A DNA stretch of 64,000 bases. Source: Lyophyllum atratum (taxonomy: Eukaryota; Basidiomycota; Agaricomycetes; Agaricales; Lyophyllaceae). A program made the position numbers and the translations under genes. Of this stretch, positions 24,751-41,736 are shown piece after piece (the stretch's first letter is position 1; each line of letters starts with the position of its first letter). The DNA lies in assembly GCA_014905825.1 (NCBI GenBank), contig JACGCN010000001.1, forward strand, positions 1,116,001 through 1,180,000, given 5' to 3'. The notes beneath the pieces were generated by a model. The model was not told the origin of the DNA, searched no databases, and worked only from the letters and a program-made list of their open reading frames with translations.

Positions 24751-25568
24751 ATGGCCTCTGTCTTTGTACCGATCGCGTACATTATAATTGTCTTCGGTGG
24801 ACTCTTCATTTTCAGTTACTTCTACCGCAAACACACGTCCAGTACGCATATGCCTTATTTTCGTCTGGCAGCACATTAACCTCGTCTCGCCCAACAGCAC
24901 AAGTTTACGAACCCTACTTTCCTTCACACCCCGAACGCAATGCATATGTCACTCTTCTCCAAAAAACAGACCCCCCTGCATCCGACTCCCTCCTCAAATC
25001 TGCGCTTGTCCGACGTGCGATGGCAGACGTTCAGAGGGTGATGCGTATAAGAGAAGACAAGCCCGCCCTCCAAAATCTCTTGCAGAAGGGCTCAATAGGA
25101 GATGATCTCTGGAACAGCCTCGTAAATGCCGAGAAAGAATTGGAAGCTGAGATTATGGAGGTCGTCGCCGAGGCAAACTCGTTCGTGGAAGGATGGGGCC
25201 AGGTTATCTTCCCAACTGCTAACGAGATGATGGCGAACGAAAAAATGCGTGCTGTTTTCGACAATATCTCAGAAGCTAAAGCAGACTTGGGTAAGCCTTA
25301 TATATCATTATGTCGTTCACATCCTCACTTCTTCCCAGAGGTGAAATATGACGTGAAAGCCAAGATTACCAGTACCATCACAGCGCCGCCGACCTCATTT
25401 CCTCAATCTCCGAATGGCCTCGCACCCCCCCGTACTGGCGCTGAGAGTGCTACGTTCAGTGATGGGGAAAACTCTCCTACACCTGAGAAATCTGTGAGTC
25501 CGATCCACAGAGGATTTGCTGAGTATTGACATTCTCAACAGGGTAAGAAGACGAAAAAGCGAAAGTAG
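24751..25568 (+). CDS. sec66: Sec66/Sec71 subunit of the ER translocon Sec63 complex
   Basis: The start MASVFVPIAYIIIVFGGLF at 24751 gives one N-terminal membrane anchor. It is followed by a cytosolic domain with YEPYFPSHPERNAYVTLLQK, LLKSALVRRAMADVQRVMRI, LLQKGSIGDDLWNSLVNAEK and EANSFVEGWGQVIFPTANEM. These match the Sec66 family, a helper of post-translational import into the ER with Sec62/Sec63. The tail is acidic then Lys-rich, ending GKKTKKRK at 25568. There are four exons and length is about 230 residues. Confidence 0.92.
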
Positions 25569-25750
25569 TCTATGTCGTTACTTTCTGTAAATATACGTAC
25601 CTAGGCCTGAGGCCGTCATTTCGTGATCATTCTCAGCCATTAAGAATTTCTTGTGCGATGTAAATTTGAAACGAAGAGTACAATGATGAAGAAAGACCGA
25701 AATAAAGTGAGATGTACTCCGTGCACTATAACTACGCATGATCTGTACTA

Positions 25751-30000
<4,250 letters not shown>

Positions 30001-31135
30001 GGTATCGTTCTGGATAAAGAACCCGGCAAATGAGATATGAAAAGGTGGTGTTGGTTGCTGATGTGACGCACCATCGAGACCAAGAACTTCGAGATAAGTG
30101 GTTAACCAAAGCTTCCTGTGCAAATCAGAGAAGTGAGACGGCGTGATTTGCGACGGGCTTCGTGTAAAGGCAGTGGCCAACGTTACGAGTTTGGGTGAAG
30201 CGATACGGAGTGCCTTACAAAGTCAGACTCGTGGTCGAGAGCTGCCGCTCGGCCGCACCCGACGCAAGGCGGCATTTTCCGCATATAATCCGCCAATTTT
30301 AACCGAGGAACTTGTACCCTCCTCTTCACCTTCATCTACAAGCTGGCAGGACAAGTGCGAGGGCTGCCTCATTCCGGAATGGTAGGACTCCTCCCCTCCC
30401 AGCGTAACGAGGCTGCTTCATCGTGATCTTCTCTTTCCACGCACTACACGATCCTTAAATTGTCTCGACAGGAAGACTCTCGAGTTTTCTTCAGCCTTTC
30501 AGCTGTTCCACTGTCCTGTAATGAGTCAAAATCGTGTAAGATCAACCTTGCGGATCATGGTGCACTGTGCTAGTCTCGTTTTGAGGCTGGCCGGTTGGGT
30601 TTTACCCTCATGGTTCCTAGGATCTGCCCAAGCACTCTCTCCTTCAAATAGTTCTTCCATTTGTTGGTTTCGTGCTTACAGGCGCATATGCTTCTATTCT
30701 TTTCTTGTATCATACATACCTTTACATCATGTACGGACTTGCTTTTGCATCTATTACATCGATAGACCCTATCAAAGTTGTTTGAAACGCACGCCTTGCC
30801 TCCTAGTAACACTAGTCGTGGGCGCTGTCGACTCGCCCCTACCTCAGCCCTTTCTTAAGCTTGACATCACCCGTTGAGCGAGGTATAGGTGAGCTACAAT
30901 TCCAGATGGCGCGTTTCAACTTTGAAACAGTGAATGTGAACATGGAAAAGTCCTCAAGGCTTCGCTTAGGTTCACCCTTACCAAAAGTGGCGGCGTTTGC
31001 TGGAACCCGTTTTCGCCTCATGTCGATAGGATCCCCTGCTCTTTTATTCTGCGTTTCTCTCTCCAAGATTCTGCTGCAAAAAGGCGGGACCTCCACCGGA
31101 GTGATAACTCCGCAAGCTTCTCCTCATACCACTGG
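30001..31135. other. intergenic, divergent promoters of the USP7-like and giant disordered-protein genes
   Basis: About 1.1 kb separates two outward-pointing start codons. An 80-92 residue frame at 30861-31139 has no recognisable motif. A perfect 7-bp inverted repeat GTTTCAA-CT-TTGAAAC sits at 30913-30928. I see no RNA gene or transposon remnant. Confidence 0.5.
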
Positions 31136-34100
31136 ATGAAGAGCTTCTTCCAACGAATACACGAAAGCCATTCTGGCACACGCAAGCCAACATCAAATGA
31201 CCCCAATGCAACATACCAGGTCTGGGTGCCACCTACAAAGCTTACCAGTGATCAAAGTCATCCAGGGCCGCCTCCAGAGCATGTCGATCCGCCGCCTAGC
31301 ACTCGTCGCACTGGCGAGAAGCGAAGTTCGAGTCGCGCTCCTCGAGCCCCAGACCACTTCTATGAACCGCATGCAGGGCCATCTAGCTACAACTATGCTA
31401 CGGTCCCGTCTACTGGAAGGACTTCTCGCACTCGAACAGTCAATCCTGCCGCCTCTGCTGCACCTCTGCGATCGCTCCCGTTGTCATCTGGCGGCTTGCA
31501 GTCATCGAGCCAACAGCTCAACGACCAAAGAGTATGGTCCACAAGTAAACATGCTCCAGGCGCCACTTACACCCAAACGCCCGAGGTGTGGAACCCTCCT
31601 CCTCGACAAGCTTCTACCTCACAGCTGGAAGATAGATCCCGCCGGGAAAGAAAGTACGATGATAAACAGCACAAATCAAGGAATAGAGACAGGGAGAAAG
31701 AGAAGGACAGACGTGTGTTGCAAGACCACCCCACTTGGGAAACGGAAAATAGGCGACATGGAGAAGGGACCAGAGAGAGGGAGAGGGCTAAGGAACAGGA
31801 GAGAGGTGGTGAGAGGGAGAGGGAGAAGGGGAGGGAGAAGGAGAGAGAGAAAGAGAGGACAATGGTCAGGGAGAGAGCGAAGGAGAAAGAGAAGGAGAGA
31901 ACAAGGGAGCTGGAGAGAGAGAGAACAGAACGGGAAAGGGACAGAGACAGAGACAAGGAGAGGGTCAAGGACAAGGAGAGGGATAGAGACAAGGAGAGGG
32001 ATAGAGACAAGGAGGGGGACAGAGACAAAGTCAGAGAATACAGGAGAGATCCGAGAAAGGACAGAGACCGACCCAAGAAGAAGGAGCGAGAGTCGGAAAG
32101 AGAGACGGAGAGAGCGAAAGATAACTTTGATCAGGACCAAGCCTGGGAGGGAGGGGGTCCCGGATATGGAGGGAAGACGTCAGGCCGGGAGCGAGGTCAG
32201 GAGAGAGGCGGAAGAGATCAAGAGAATGAAAGAGAGAGATTCGGGGTTCGAGATGGACCCTCGGAGGTGCACTGGGACAAACGGCGAGACCCAGACAGAG
32301 ATCGCGATGTCGTTGCAGAACGACACGAGGACAGGGATATGGAGCGGAGGCGAGAAAAGGAGAGGGTTAGAGATGCGCGTAAAGATCAAGAACGAGAACG
32401 GGGCAAGGCAACAGAGTCGGAGAAGTATCGCAAACACAGAATTCACCAGGAGCGCGACCGAGAACGACATGAAGACAAGCATAACTATCTCGACAAGCGA
32501 TACGAGCCAGGTCGAGAGGGCATACCATGGAATTCTGCCGCTACGCCTCAAGTCATTCAACGGCAGCGACCAGTTCTGGGACCTAATTTTGAGGAAGGAA
32601 GTACCTCTGGCAGCTCACCTCAGAAGGACACAGGCACGCTACCGACTCGTAATCGACATCGAACAGGTGGAGGAGCACCTGCTCTGAGGGTATGTTTTTG
32701 CACCACTGTCTTTTGCAAGTAGTCTCTAATTCTTCCAACACAGAGTCGACCGGCTCTGGACTTCATGCCCTCTGTCCCGTCAGACCCTGCATTGCTGCAT
32801 CTTCGTCAACCTACATTTGCATCTAGCTCTAGCGAAACTCAAGCTGGAAACGTGAATATCACCCCTTCTGTCTTGCCTGTCCATCTCCCTGGAAAGGAAT
32901 CTACTTTCAAGGTATCGCAAGATCGACAATATTCCCAAGTCGAACTCGGCACATCTGGGCTATCAGGCAGCGATGCAGAGACCACAAAACGTAGAGAACA
33001 CGTTGGTACTATTCATCCCAACGCCTTGGGATATATTATCTGACATGTTCGATCTCAGCGCCACCGACTCAAGAATGACAAATCCGAAGGGCCGTCTCGG
33101 GCTCCATCCACCGAGGCCGCAGTTCCGCAAGCATACAGAGACGCCCATGATCGAACCGAAGATGTAGATGATTCAAAGCTTGGGAAGGTTGGTGACTCGA
33201 ATCCTCCAAGAGCTCGTCTTGATCCTCTCACCCACAGATAGCAACTGGTCTGCCGTCCCGATGGCCTTTCTTCAAAGCGAAGGTGGCTTCTTATGATGCT
33301 CCAGCTTCTCGGTTGGGCGTTGCTGCTTCTGACGTCCCTGTTGAACCACTGAAATCAGCCAAACAGGCAGAGCGTGTGGGTATTCGTGTTGTGATAACTC
33401 GCACAGTAATCCAACTCACCTTGTCCTTCAGACCACAGCAACAGCAAAAACTGGATACTCTACTGCTTCACAACAAGCAGCTGCTCGCCAAGTTTGGATT
33501 TCTCGTCCCCCTCAGGTAAATGAGAGTCGGTTATCATCCCTGTTATCACGTTTGACGAATACTGTAACTCCTCTAGGCGGAAGTGGTCGTGCCACCATCG
33601 CAAACCGTAGCAAAGCAATCCAATGATGATTCTCGTGATTCACCCCCGACCACTAAACCGCCACTCCAGAACGCTTCATTAGGACCACACCCGACCCCTG
33701 CTGTCAAGCATCGCGGTTCCCGCTCTCACTTTCAGTCACTTCCAACCCAATTGGTTCTGCCCATTAACGACCGCGTTGATATCCCTGTAGTTCGTAATCC
33801 CTCAATTGTGACTTCCAGGCTGTGAACTAAAGTCCCGTTATTTCAGGCTGAAACAAAACAACCTCGATCATATGCGCTAGAGACAGCGCGTGCTGAGGCC
33901 ACTGCAACTCACTTGCGGTCGGCACCTGTACCTGGTTCTCATCAGTCATCACACCAGCCACCGCAGTCAAGAACTCAAGCACCTGCTGCTCAGCCTACTT
34001 CCGCACAAGCTCCCGATATCTCTCCAAGGAAATTGAACGAACTTCAGTCTCGACCAACATCTGAGGATCCTCCAACAGGGACGTCCTACACAGACCGTTT

Positions 34101-37100
34101 GGAGTTATTTCCTACACACTTGTCAGCCAGTCAACGTCGACAACCCATGGACGCAACCAATTCAGCTCCCATGTCGTACTCGAAGCCCTCGTCAGGCAAT
34201 CATACCCATCTTGACACTGTGGCAGCTGGGCCAGGCATGTCTCAAGCGCTTTATTCCACGTCAAAGGGATCTGCTATCGAAGCTCCAATGCATGTCCAAC
34301 CTCCACCTTCACATAAACCAATCTTGTCAAACGAGATATCGCAGCTATCACAACCCAGAGGCGTGGACGCTACTATGACGCGCCTCGAATCTCGAACCTA
34401 TGGTACAGCAAAGGGCGGATTAGAGGCCAGGGCCGCAACTCAGCCCCGTGCACCAGCAGTGTTGGATCAGATATCATATTCAGCGACAGAGCTCAATCAG
34501 AGTGTATCGCACTTGTCTGGCGCGACTAGAAGTTCTACACTGGAAGGTACATTAGACCCTCAGGCGCAAGTAGTGGCGCATGCACCACGATCATCCAATC
34601 AGACATCACATCAAGGATATCAACGAACCGCCGGTCCTCCAGCGACATACCTCGACGAGACGTCAGCTCAATACTCACTGAGGGATATGTTGGGAATCCC
34701 AGCGATTACTCAGCCCCGTACCCTGGATCAGCCACCAGCACATTTGGCGGCTCATCTCGATCAAGGGCCATCGCAGCCATTGATTGTAACGAAGACTTCC
34801 GCGCCCGAATCCGCAAAGGAAACTCAGTCCCGGCCATCTCAGGCACCAACCTTGTCAAATTCGGCACCTCCCCAAAGACGTAGCGCGAGAACGGCCACGA
34901 CAGTCAACGAGCCCCGCGCTCTGGACCCATCGGACACGATGAGCCTAATCGATCAGAACGCACCTCGTCTGTCGGTTACAACCAGAGGGCATCTGCCAGT
35001 GGCTACGACTCACCCTCAACCACAGGCGTCCCATGCACCGGCCTTGTCAAATCAGACCTCTTATCAAACACGACCTGCAGATCTTCGACCGTGCCCGTTG
35101 ACGAGAAACCGTTCCAACACTCAAGTATATCGAAAAGTGGGGAAATGACAACAATTGCTCATCCCCGTATGTCAGCGGTGCTAGATCAGGCATCGAACGC
35201 AACACCCGCCTCTGACCTGAGCTTGTTTCGCATGCATGCAACAAAGAAAGGTCCTAAGCCAGAGGTCACGATACAACCCGAGTCGCATATCTCGCGAGCT
35301 CCGGACCCTTTAGACCGAGGGACGCCGAGGGAGGCATCAGCGATCACAACCACTACTCAGCATCATGCCCTAGAATCGTATTCAGCTCCATCGTCCAATG
35401 AAATTGCCTCTAATTCGCAAGGCATATCAAGGGACGAAATACCGGAGGGGACAATGAACGCTCACTCACAGCCATTTCGTGCATCGCCATTTGCCAATCA
35501 GTCATCGCAACTCAATGAACGGACATCTCGCTTGCGTGGCACACCGAAGCATGAGACCACCCCATCGCGTGCACCCTCAGTGTACCAGACCTCATTTCCG
35601 CACAGGGCCATGGAATCAACAACAACAACCGGTCTTCTTGAGACTACAACGCGAGTTCATGGCACGCCAAAAGACACCACGGTAGAGGCGAGTACAAAGA
35701 ACCACTCACAGTCATTTCTTCCACTGGCCCTATCGAACCAGGGAGTGCAGCAAGCAGATCCTCCAGCGACGCATCTCAACGTGAGGTTTTCCCATTTGAA
35801 TAGCGATATGCAAGCTACCTTGCAGGAGACGACAACGAATGCCGTAACAAAGCCATCCTCGAATCAACCGCACGAGAGGATGATACCCCTAGCGACACAG
35901 AATGCATACAATACCGTTACCCCAACAATTAGGTCAACTGGAATGAGGGACGCTTTATCGACACACCACGAGCGCGCATGGCACACGACAGGCGTAACAC
36001 CCGCCTTACCTCCCTCAAGCGACGCGATCTCATACCCACCAAACACCCGAACCTCTGCACCGTTGGCCTCTGCGAACCCTGCAACCAACGATCTTGGTGC
36101 AAGGGCCCTTGATCCCTCGTTTCCTGCTCTTACTACACTCCAGTCACAGGACACCACATATCCTGTGCGTGTATCGTTGTTTCCTTTGCGTTTTAACTAA
36201 TATCTACTTGTTGTTGAAGAAATTCGCAATTAGTGATGGAAAGAATCAGCTTGAGCAGCGCAAACATTCCCCCTCGAAAGCATCTGTTCCAAATCTGATA
36301 ACCGACTATGAAGCACGGTTTGTAGCACCAAACTTCCCCTCTCGGCGCGATGCTAGCGCTCAGATTTCCAGACCTTCAACGGCGATGGGGTATCGTCAGA
36401 ACACCCATGAGCGAGGTGTACCACTGCCAGATCCAGTTGCCGGTCCCCCGATGGGAGGTGCAGCACCTTTCTTAAAGTTTCCTCGGCAAGCTTCCCTTGA
36501 TTCTAATGCGCACATGGGATTGTCCCTACAGCGCCCGGCGACTGCTATGAGTTCAAGACATCATCGGATGGACAAGTCCTATTCTCTTGAACCTCTGCCG
36601 TTGTCTTCGGTCCAAATCAAAGCATCTGATCTGCTTCAACCACCTTTGAATGGATCAGGTCCTGCTTCGCACGTACGGGCTAGCTCGACATCGCACTATG
36701 ACCGCCAAACGACGTATCAGCAGGTGCCATCCGCACTGCCTGCAGCGCCTGCACCCTCAACCTCCATTCAGCAAGCGCATATCAGCCATCAACCCAAACG
36801 CCAAACGCACTTGGTACCTACTTCAGACGGGTCCGAACGTCCTCTTACTCAAGGGCCAGAAAACTCAAGCAGAGTGACGCCTGTACCTGGCCCCATTCCA
36901 GTCATCTATTCTTCATCTAGAGACATCCGCGCCGAGTATGTGCCTCCTACGATGCCGGGCCATCATTCTATCGATAGGCCGAGAGGCGTGGATCCTCACA
37001 GTCTAGCTCCAATGGCAAAGACGCTCATGGAAGTACCGCCCATAGTTTCTCAACAACACCAGCCCTTGATCGCTTCTCGTGCTGTCACCAATGGCGAGGC

Positions 37101-39155
37101 CTTACTGCTAGACATCAAAGTTCAAGATAGTCAGTGTAATTTATCATTGAAGTTCGCTTTCACCAACTTACCTTGCCATCAGGGCCCAAAGCTGCACATC
37201 CAAATCATGGTAACCCGCCGGTTCTTCAGCACAGCGATCGTCTCGAGCAGCCTGTTGCCATGGATTCAAATGCTGCGAACCGTAGCACAGGTGATCGAAA
37301 CACCAACGATGATCGCTTTAAAACTAGCTCTCAAGAATATCGCCCCCCAATTCACCACGCGAAATTGGCAGAGCTCCTATCATCCCCCATCGCCGTTCAC
37401 AATCCCGAAGTGTTTCGGTCAACGGTCAGCACCAGCGTTGATCCATCGAGTTCAGCCGCACCAAATCTGCAACATGCTCAACCCGATTTTATCAAGTCAA
37501 ATACTCAGGAAACCCCCCAACCACCGTCCTTGTTGACTTCCACAACTCGTCACTCCCCTCCGAAGCTTCCTTATGAGGTGGATAATCGTTCGAACGCGGT
37601 GGACAGTGGCTGCACGCAGTACAGAGGAGCACAAATCCCAGCATCATCACTCGAATCGCCATCCTCTCAATGCAAAAGAATCGTCACGATCCACAACCTT
37701 GCCCGCTTCTATGGATTCGCGTAATCGGGGCTCATCGACGCCGCCACGAACGACGCAAACGAACTCAGCCAGTGCAGAGAAAAGTCATGTACTGCATGCC
37801 TGAACTTCCAGGGACTCTTCCTCCCCAGATGTCGAGCCACAGGGCAGCCGAATCCCATACATCTCGCCCGCCAACGCTCGCCTCCCAGGGAATGGCAAGC
37901 TCACGGAATAACGAGTCCAGCAAGGCATCACAGCAACATCGTTCTGTTTCCGCTCCACAGTCGTCTTCTATACATCCTACCCAGACCAGCACCAGCCGCT
38001 CTCAGCCAATCCCGGTCGACACACAGCGAGCAGAATCCTCTCGGACTCGGGGAAATGCAACAGCATCTACCAACAATGTACCTGCCTCACAGATAGATTT
38101 AACAACTGCACGCCCTGTAATGCCTCTACCGCACGTAGCTTCATCTCAAGCACCATCAACTCGCCCGCAACACAATGTATCAATACCCTCCAATTCTGTA
38201 TCATTATCTGCCGACCCAGCTTCTACTTCCCGCGTTCATCCTAATACCTCTGCAAAAACGAATGGGATGACTCACCACTCGGAAACACGCTCTGAAGCTA
38301 TCCTACAGCAATCTATATCAGGTCCTACTCGAGTTCTAGCTCCCGAACCCTCGGCAACTCACGATATCCCAGAGAAACTGTCTCGGAAGCTATCCGAGGA
38401 CTCGATTCTTCTCAAAACGCCTTCATCCCTCGCACCGTCAATGTTGAAACCGACAGTATCCCGTACATCGATCCCGGCGTCTCTCTCTGCACAGCCGGAG
38501 TCACGGAGGCGGAAATTATTTGGCATGTTCAGATCCAAGACCACGCAACCGCCAGTTCAGACTGAGGAAGTTCAACAACCTCGCACCGAACGCACCACGC
38601 GGAAGGAGCCAAAATTGAAGGCCGAAATTCCAATGGAGAAACCATCTCCACCTCAAGACATCAAGGCAGTCCCTTCCTTATCTTCGCGAGTCAAACCTCC
38701 TCCCCCAATTACTGTCCCGATCCCTATGAACCCAGCATCTGGGCGCAGAAGCCCCAACTCCAAGGTCTTCACTCCCTTCCGCTATCTGACCTCGAAAAGA
38801 CATCGGACAATGTCGGCAGCGTCTATTGAGGCCCAGGACGGGACAGCAGTAAGCATTATGCAGCCTTTTTGAAGCTTTTCTGAATAATCTGTTTACTTAG
38901 CCCAATACGGTGGTCGGGTCACCCACTGCTTCAATGCATAGCACTCAGCCACCGCCAATTCAGCGACCACCATTACGGGATCCATTGATCGCGACTCAGG
39001 AATGGAGAAAGCAGGAAGCGGCTGAGGTGCGAGAGGTTTCTGGAGGGAGACTGAGAAGAGCGAGGCCAGGAGTTGTGTTCGATGTGGCTGAAGATCTTCA
39101 CGAGGACCAGAAACGACGGCCAGCACGATCCAAAGCGCCAAGTCGCCCGAGTTGA
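31136..39155 (+). CDS. giant intrinsically disordered protein (fungal orphan)
   Basis: The start at 31136 reads MKSFFQRIHESHSGTRKPTS. About 200 residues of Ser/Pro-rich sequence precede a block (about 31640-32500) almost wholly of Arg, Glu, Asp and Lys. Long stretches rich in Ser, Thr, Pro and Gln follow, to about 38800. Near the C-terminus are SRRRKLFGMFRSK and VFTPFRYLTSKRHRTMSA, then a conserved-looking end (EWRKQEAAEVREVSGGR, ARPGVVFDVAED) with the stop at 39155. Total length would be about 2,500 residues. There is no enzymatic or folded domain I can name. The frame changes without usable introns near 35090, 37660 and 37790, so exact exons cannot be fixed. It could also be two genes, but I see no internal stop plus promoter. 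Confidence 0.65.
31640..32500 (+). repeat. purine-rich low-complexity tract coding for RE/RD/KE repeats
   Basis: Over more than 700 bp the plus strand is dominated by GAGAGG, GACAGAGA and AAGGAGAG. It encodes runs such as REREKGREKEREKERT and RDKERDRDKEGDRDK. The composition is near-homopurine in places (31750-32110). The minus strand of this tract gives a spurious Ser-Leu frame. Confidence 0.9.
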
Positions 39156-39379
39156 CATTTCTACATATATGCTTTCTAATTTGCTTTCTTATGTTTTAAT
39201 GTATACCCTGTATAGTAGCCATGGATAGGAATAGGAATAGGCTTGTAACTTGCTGGCGTGGGCGTGTTACTAATTAGTATTCGTAGTATGTCGTGCACGT
39301 GATTCTCGCGGACACTGCCGCGGACAATGAGCAGCCGCACCGAACGAGTGGGCCTCTCCACTCCTTTACGAACCCTTCA

Positions 39380-40217
39380 ATGAGCCAACGAAAATCTTCC
39401 ATGAAGCCCAACGTCTCGCCAACGACGATGAGCCAGCAGAAGGCTGACGCTCTTCACCAGTACCAGGAAACGGACTGGTCACTTCTCCCTCGTGAGGTAT
39501 GATGTTCATCACCCTCAACGTGTTTCCTCTCTTACCCATACCTCTCTATTCCAGAAATTTCCGTCTTGCAGACCTTGTCACAATCATGAATGGCGTCTGT
39601 GGATCATTTTCCATTTTTTCCTCAGCACGCTACCTCCTCACCAATGACATTGACTACCTGTGGTCCGCCCTCGCCTTTCCGCTCGCTGGCCTGATGTTCG
39701 ACTTCTTGGACGGTAAAGTTGCGAGATGGAGAAAATCGAGCAGTATGCTAGGTCAAGAGCTTGACAGTCTAGCTGATTTGGCACGCTATGCTTTTTAACC
39801 TTCGTCGCGCAAACTCTGACGGGACCTGCAGATTTCATTTGGTGTCGCCCCATCATTATTGGCCTTCGTTGTGGGGCTGCGAACGTACCTCGATACAGTG
39901 GTGTTAACGTGTTTCATGTGTTGTGGACTGGCCCGGCTGGCGCGATTCAACGCGACAGTCGCCATTGTGCCCAAAGACGAGGCAGGCAAAGCCAAATACT
40001 TTGAAGGCCTACCTATCCCATCATCGTTGGGCCTGGTATCTATTTTGGCATACTGGACGAAACAGGGCTGGATTGCAGGTCAGGAGGGGATTCCATGGGG
40101 AACTGTGACTCTATGGGGAAAGAAGGCGGTCGAGGAGAGCTACATCTGTTCAGCGTCATCATTGGATTTTGGGCAGCGGCAATGGTCAGCAAGACGCTGC
40201 GTGTACCTAAGCTCTGA
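39380..40217 (+). CDS. cho1: phosphatidylserine synthase (CDP-diacylglycerol-serine O-phosphatidyltransferase)
   Basis: The CDP-alcohol phosphotransferase signature is complete: [11 protein letters not shown] then [13 protein letters not shown], giving DGx2ARx8Gx3Dx3D. Around it are [25 protein letters not shown] and [11 protein letters not shown], diagnostic of the ER enzyme that makes phosphatidylserine from CDP-DAG and serine. The start [16 protein letters not shown] is at 39380 and the conserved end [10 protein letters not shown] at 40217. Three oddities are present. The N-terminal exon meets the core only if the T at 39476 is extra (QETD then GHFSLVR). The C-terminal segment is in another frame after the GGGG at 40114-40117. 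The intron 39781-39831 starts with GC, not GT. Sequencing error or early decay are both possible. Confidence 0.88.
39781..39831 (+). other. GC-AG intron in the PS synthase gene
   Basis: The exon ends GATTTG and the next bases are GCACGC. The intron ends CCTGCAG before ATTTCATTTGG. Removing these 51 nt joins SLADL to ISFGVAP, a conserved family sequence, in frame. No GT donor nearby gives that join. Confidence 0.65.
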
Positions 40218-40313
40218 GGAGGGTGTAAGGTCATTTACGATACCCAGTTACACTTACACTGACAGAACACTGACAATTGATAATCTCGTGATCTGATTAA
40301 CATAGTAATTAAA

Positions 40314-41672
40314 ATGTCGCGTGTCGGAGTCGCGGACGCGTCCATTCAACCTTTTGACCATCATCCCTGCAGACGCGTCTTGTCCCATATGGTTTCCTCT
40401 GCCGATGTGCAGCGTCTCTTCCTCCAGGCTATCTTCTCAAGAGGGGTCCTCTCTGAAAAACTTGCTCAAACGCTTTGGGAAAAATCAGTCGCTGCTGTAA
40501 AAGGTGTACCACTCTTCATGAATCTTAGCACGACCGTACCTTCTGACAGTCGATCACAGCCGCTGATCCTGACCTTGACATCCTTCACTCCAATAGCAAA
40601 GACGCGTGGGATGCCTTCGTGACCAAAGTCAATAGGTCGCTTGACAGCCTGGACCTTGAGTTCCGCCATTTGCACGATGAGAACTCGGGCACGGAGATGT
40701 ATGCCTTGGTGAGCGATCTTGAGCGCTTGGTCGCGCATTATCTGAGTTCCGTCGCCCAAAAACAGGTCAATAGGAAAGGTGACGAGATAGCGCAGGTGGC
40801 GACTGAGTACACGCCCGCAGAAATTGCGTACTTCAAAGCCATCGTGAGTTTTCATCTGACCATACTACACTTTTGGTACGACTTGATCTGGAATAGATAG
40901 AGTTGATAATGTTGGCTCCTCGCGAATCCTTTTCTGTGTCGTCCACTGCTGCTCTGCGAGAAGTCGGTGCAATCAAGCCCAAGATTAACATGAGCAAAAT
41001 GCAAGCTGAGATTGTCCTGGGCAGTTTTGTAGCTAAGGGGTGGTTGGTTAAGAGCAAGTAAGTTGGCCATTCTTATTTTCATTCAATGAATTAAATATTC
41101 CTCTCTCAGGCGGGGCCGATATTCACTTTCGACTACGGTCTTTGCTTGAGCTTCTTCCTTATCTGAAGTCAACGTATCCCGATGAAATTATTGAATGTAC
41201 TATCTGCATGGAGGTTTGTTCTTCGCATTTCACTGGCTAAACAACTCATTCTCCTTCTGTTTCTCAGATACTCACTCGAGGCATCGCTTGCCAAACAAAT
41301 AACTGCAAGACGAGGCTGCACTACCACTGTTTTGCCACCTTTAGACGCCGACAAAATACATGCCCGTCGTGCAGTATTGCGTGGCCTGCAACTCACACTG
41401 AGGCTCCTCTTATTCCCGTTGGGGAAGGTGCTGCCAGAGATGGAGATGATGTCAAACGACGGGCAAGAAGCGAGGCCAGCGATGATGAGGAAGAACCTAC
41501 AGATGAAGAGGAGCCTCGTGGGACTAAGTCCCAACAAAAACGTAGCCAACGAGCAAGGAAAGGCAAGGCAGCTCAGCACGAGACTATGGACGTGGACGAC
41601 GACGAATTTGAGGATGAGCCTGTCAAGACCGAAAAAGCATCCCAACCAACACGGAGAAGTTCAAGAAAATAG
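40314..41672 (+). CDS. nse1: Nse1 subunit of the SMC5-SMC6 complex (RING-like E3)
   Basis: The start is MSRVGVADASIQPFDHHPCR at 40314. Winged-helix segments follow: LFLQAIFSRGVLSEKLAQTL and AEIVLGSFVAKGWLVKSKRG. Then comes a variant RING of the C4HC3 type: ECTICMEILTRGIACQ, CKTRLHYHC and NTCPSCSIAW. The C-terminus is acidic and basic by turns, with EEEPTDEEEPRG and a final PTRRSSRK. Nse1 works with Nse3/Nse4 in DNA repair and rDNA maintenance. There are about six exons, all in frame. It lies 96 bp downstream of the PS synthase gene and converges with the AAA ATPase gene 64 bp further on. Confidence 0.93.
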
Positions 41673-41736
41673 GCATCGTCTTACTATATGTCTAGTCTAT
41701 TATATTTGTCCAGCTGAATGCTGACCGCTCATAATA

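Noticed and set aside
31567..32140. Minus-strand frames of Ser/Leu repeats (169 and 154 codons)
   Set aside because: They are the complement of the GA-rich RE/RD coding tract; the sense strand is part of a long coding gene.
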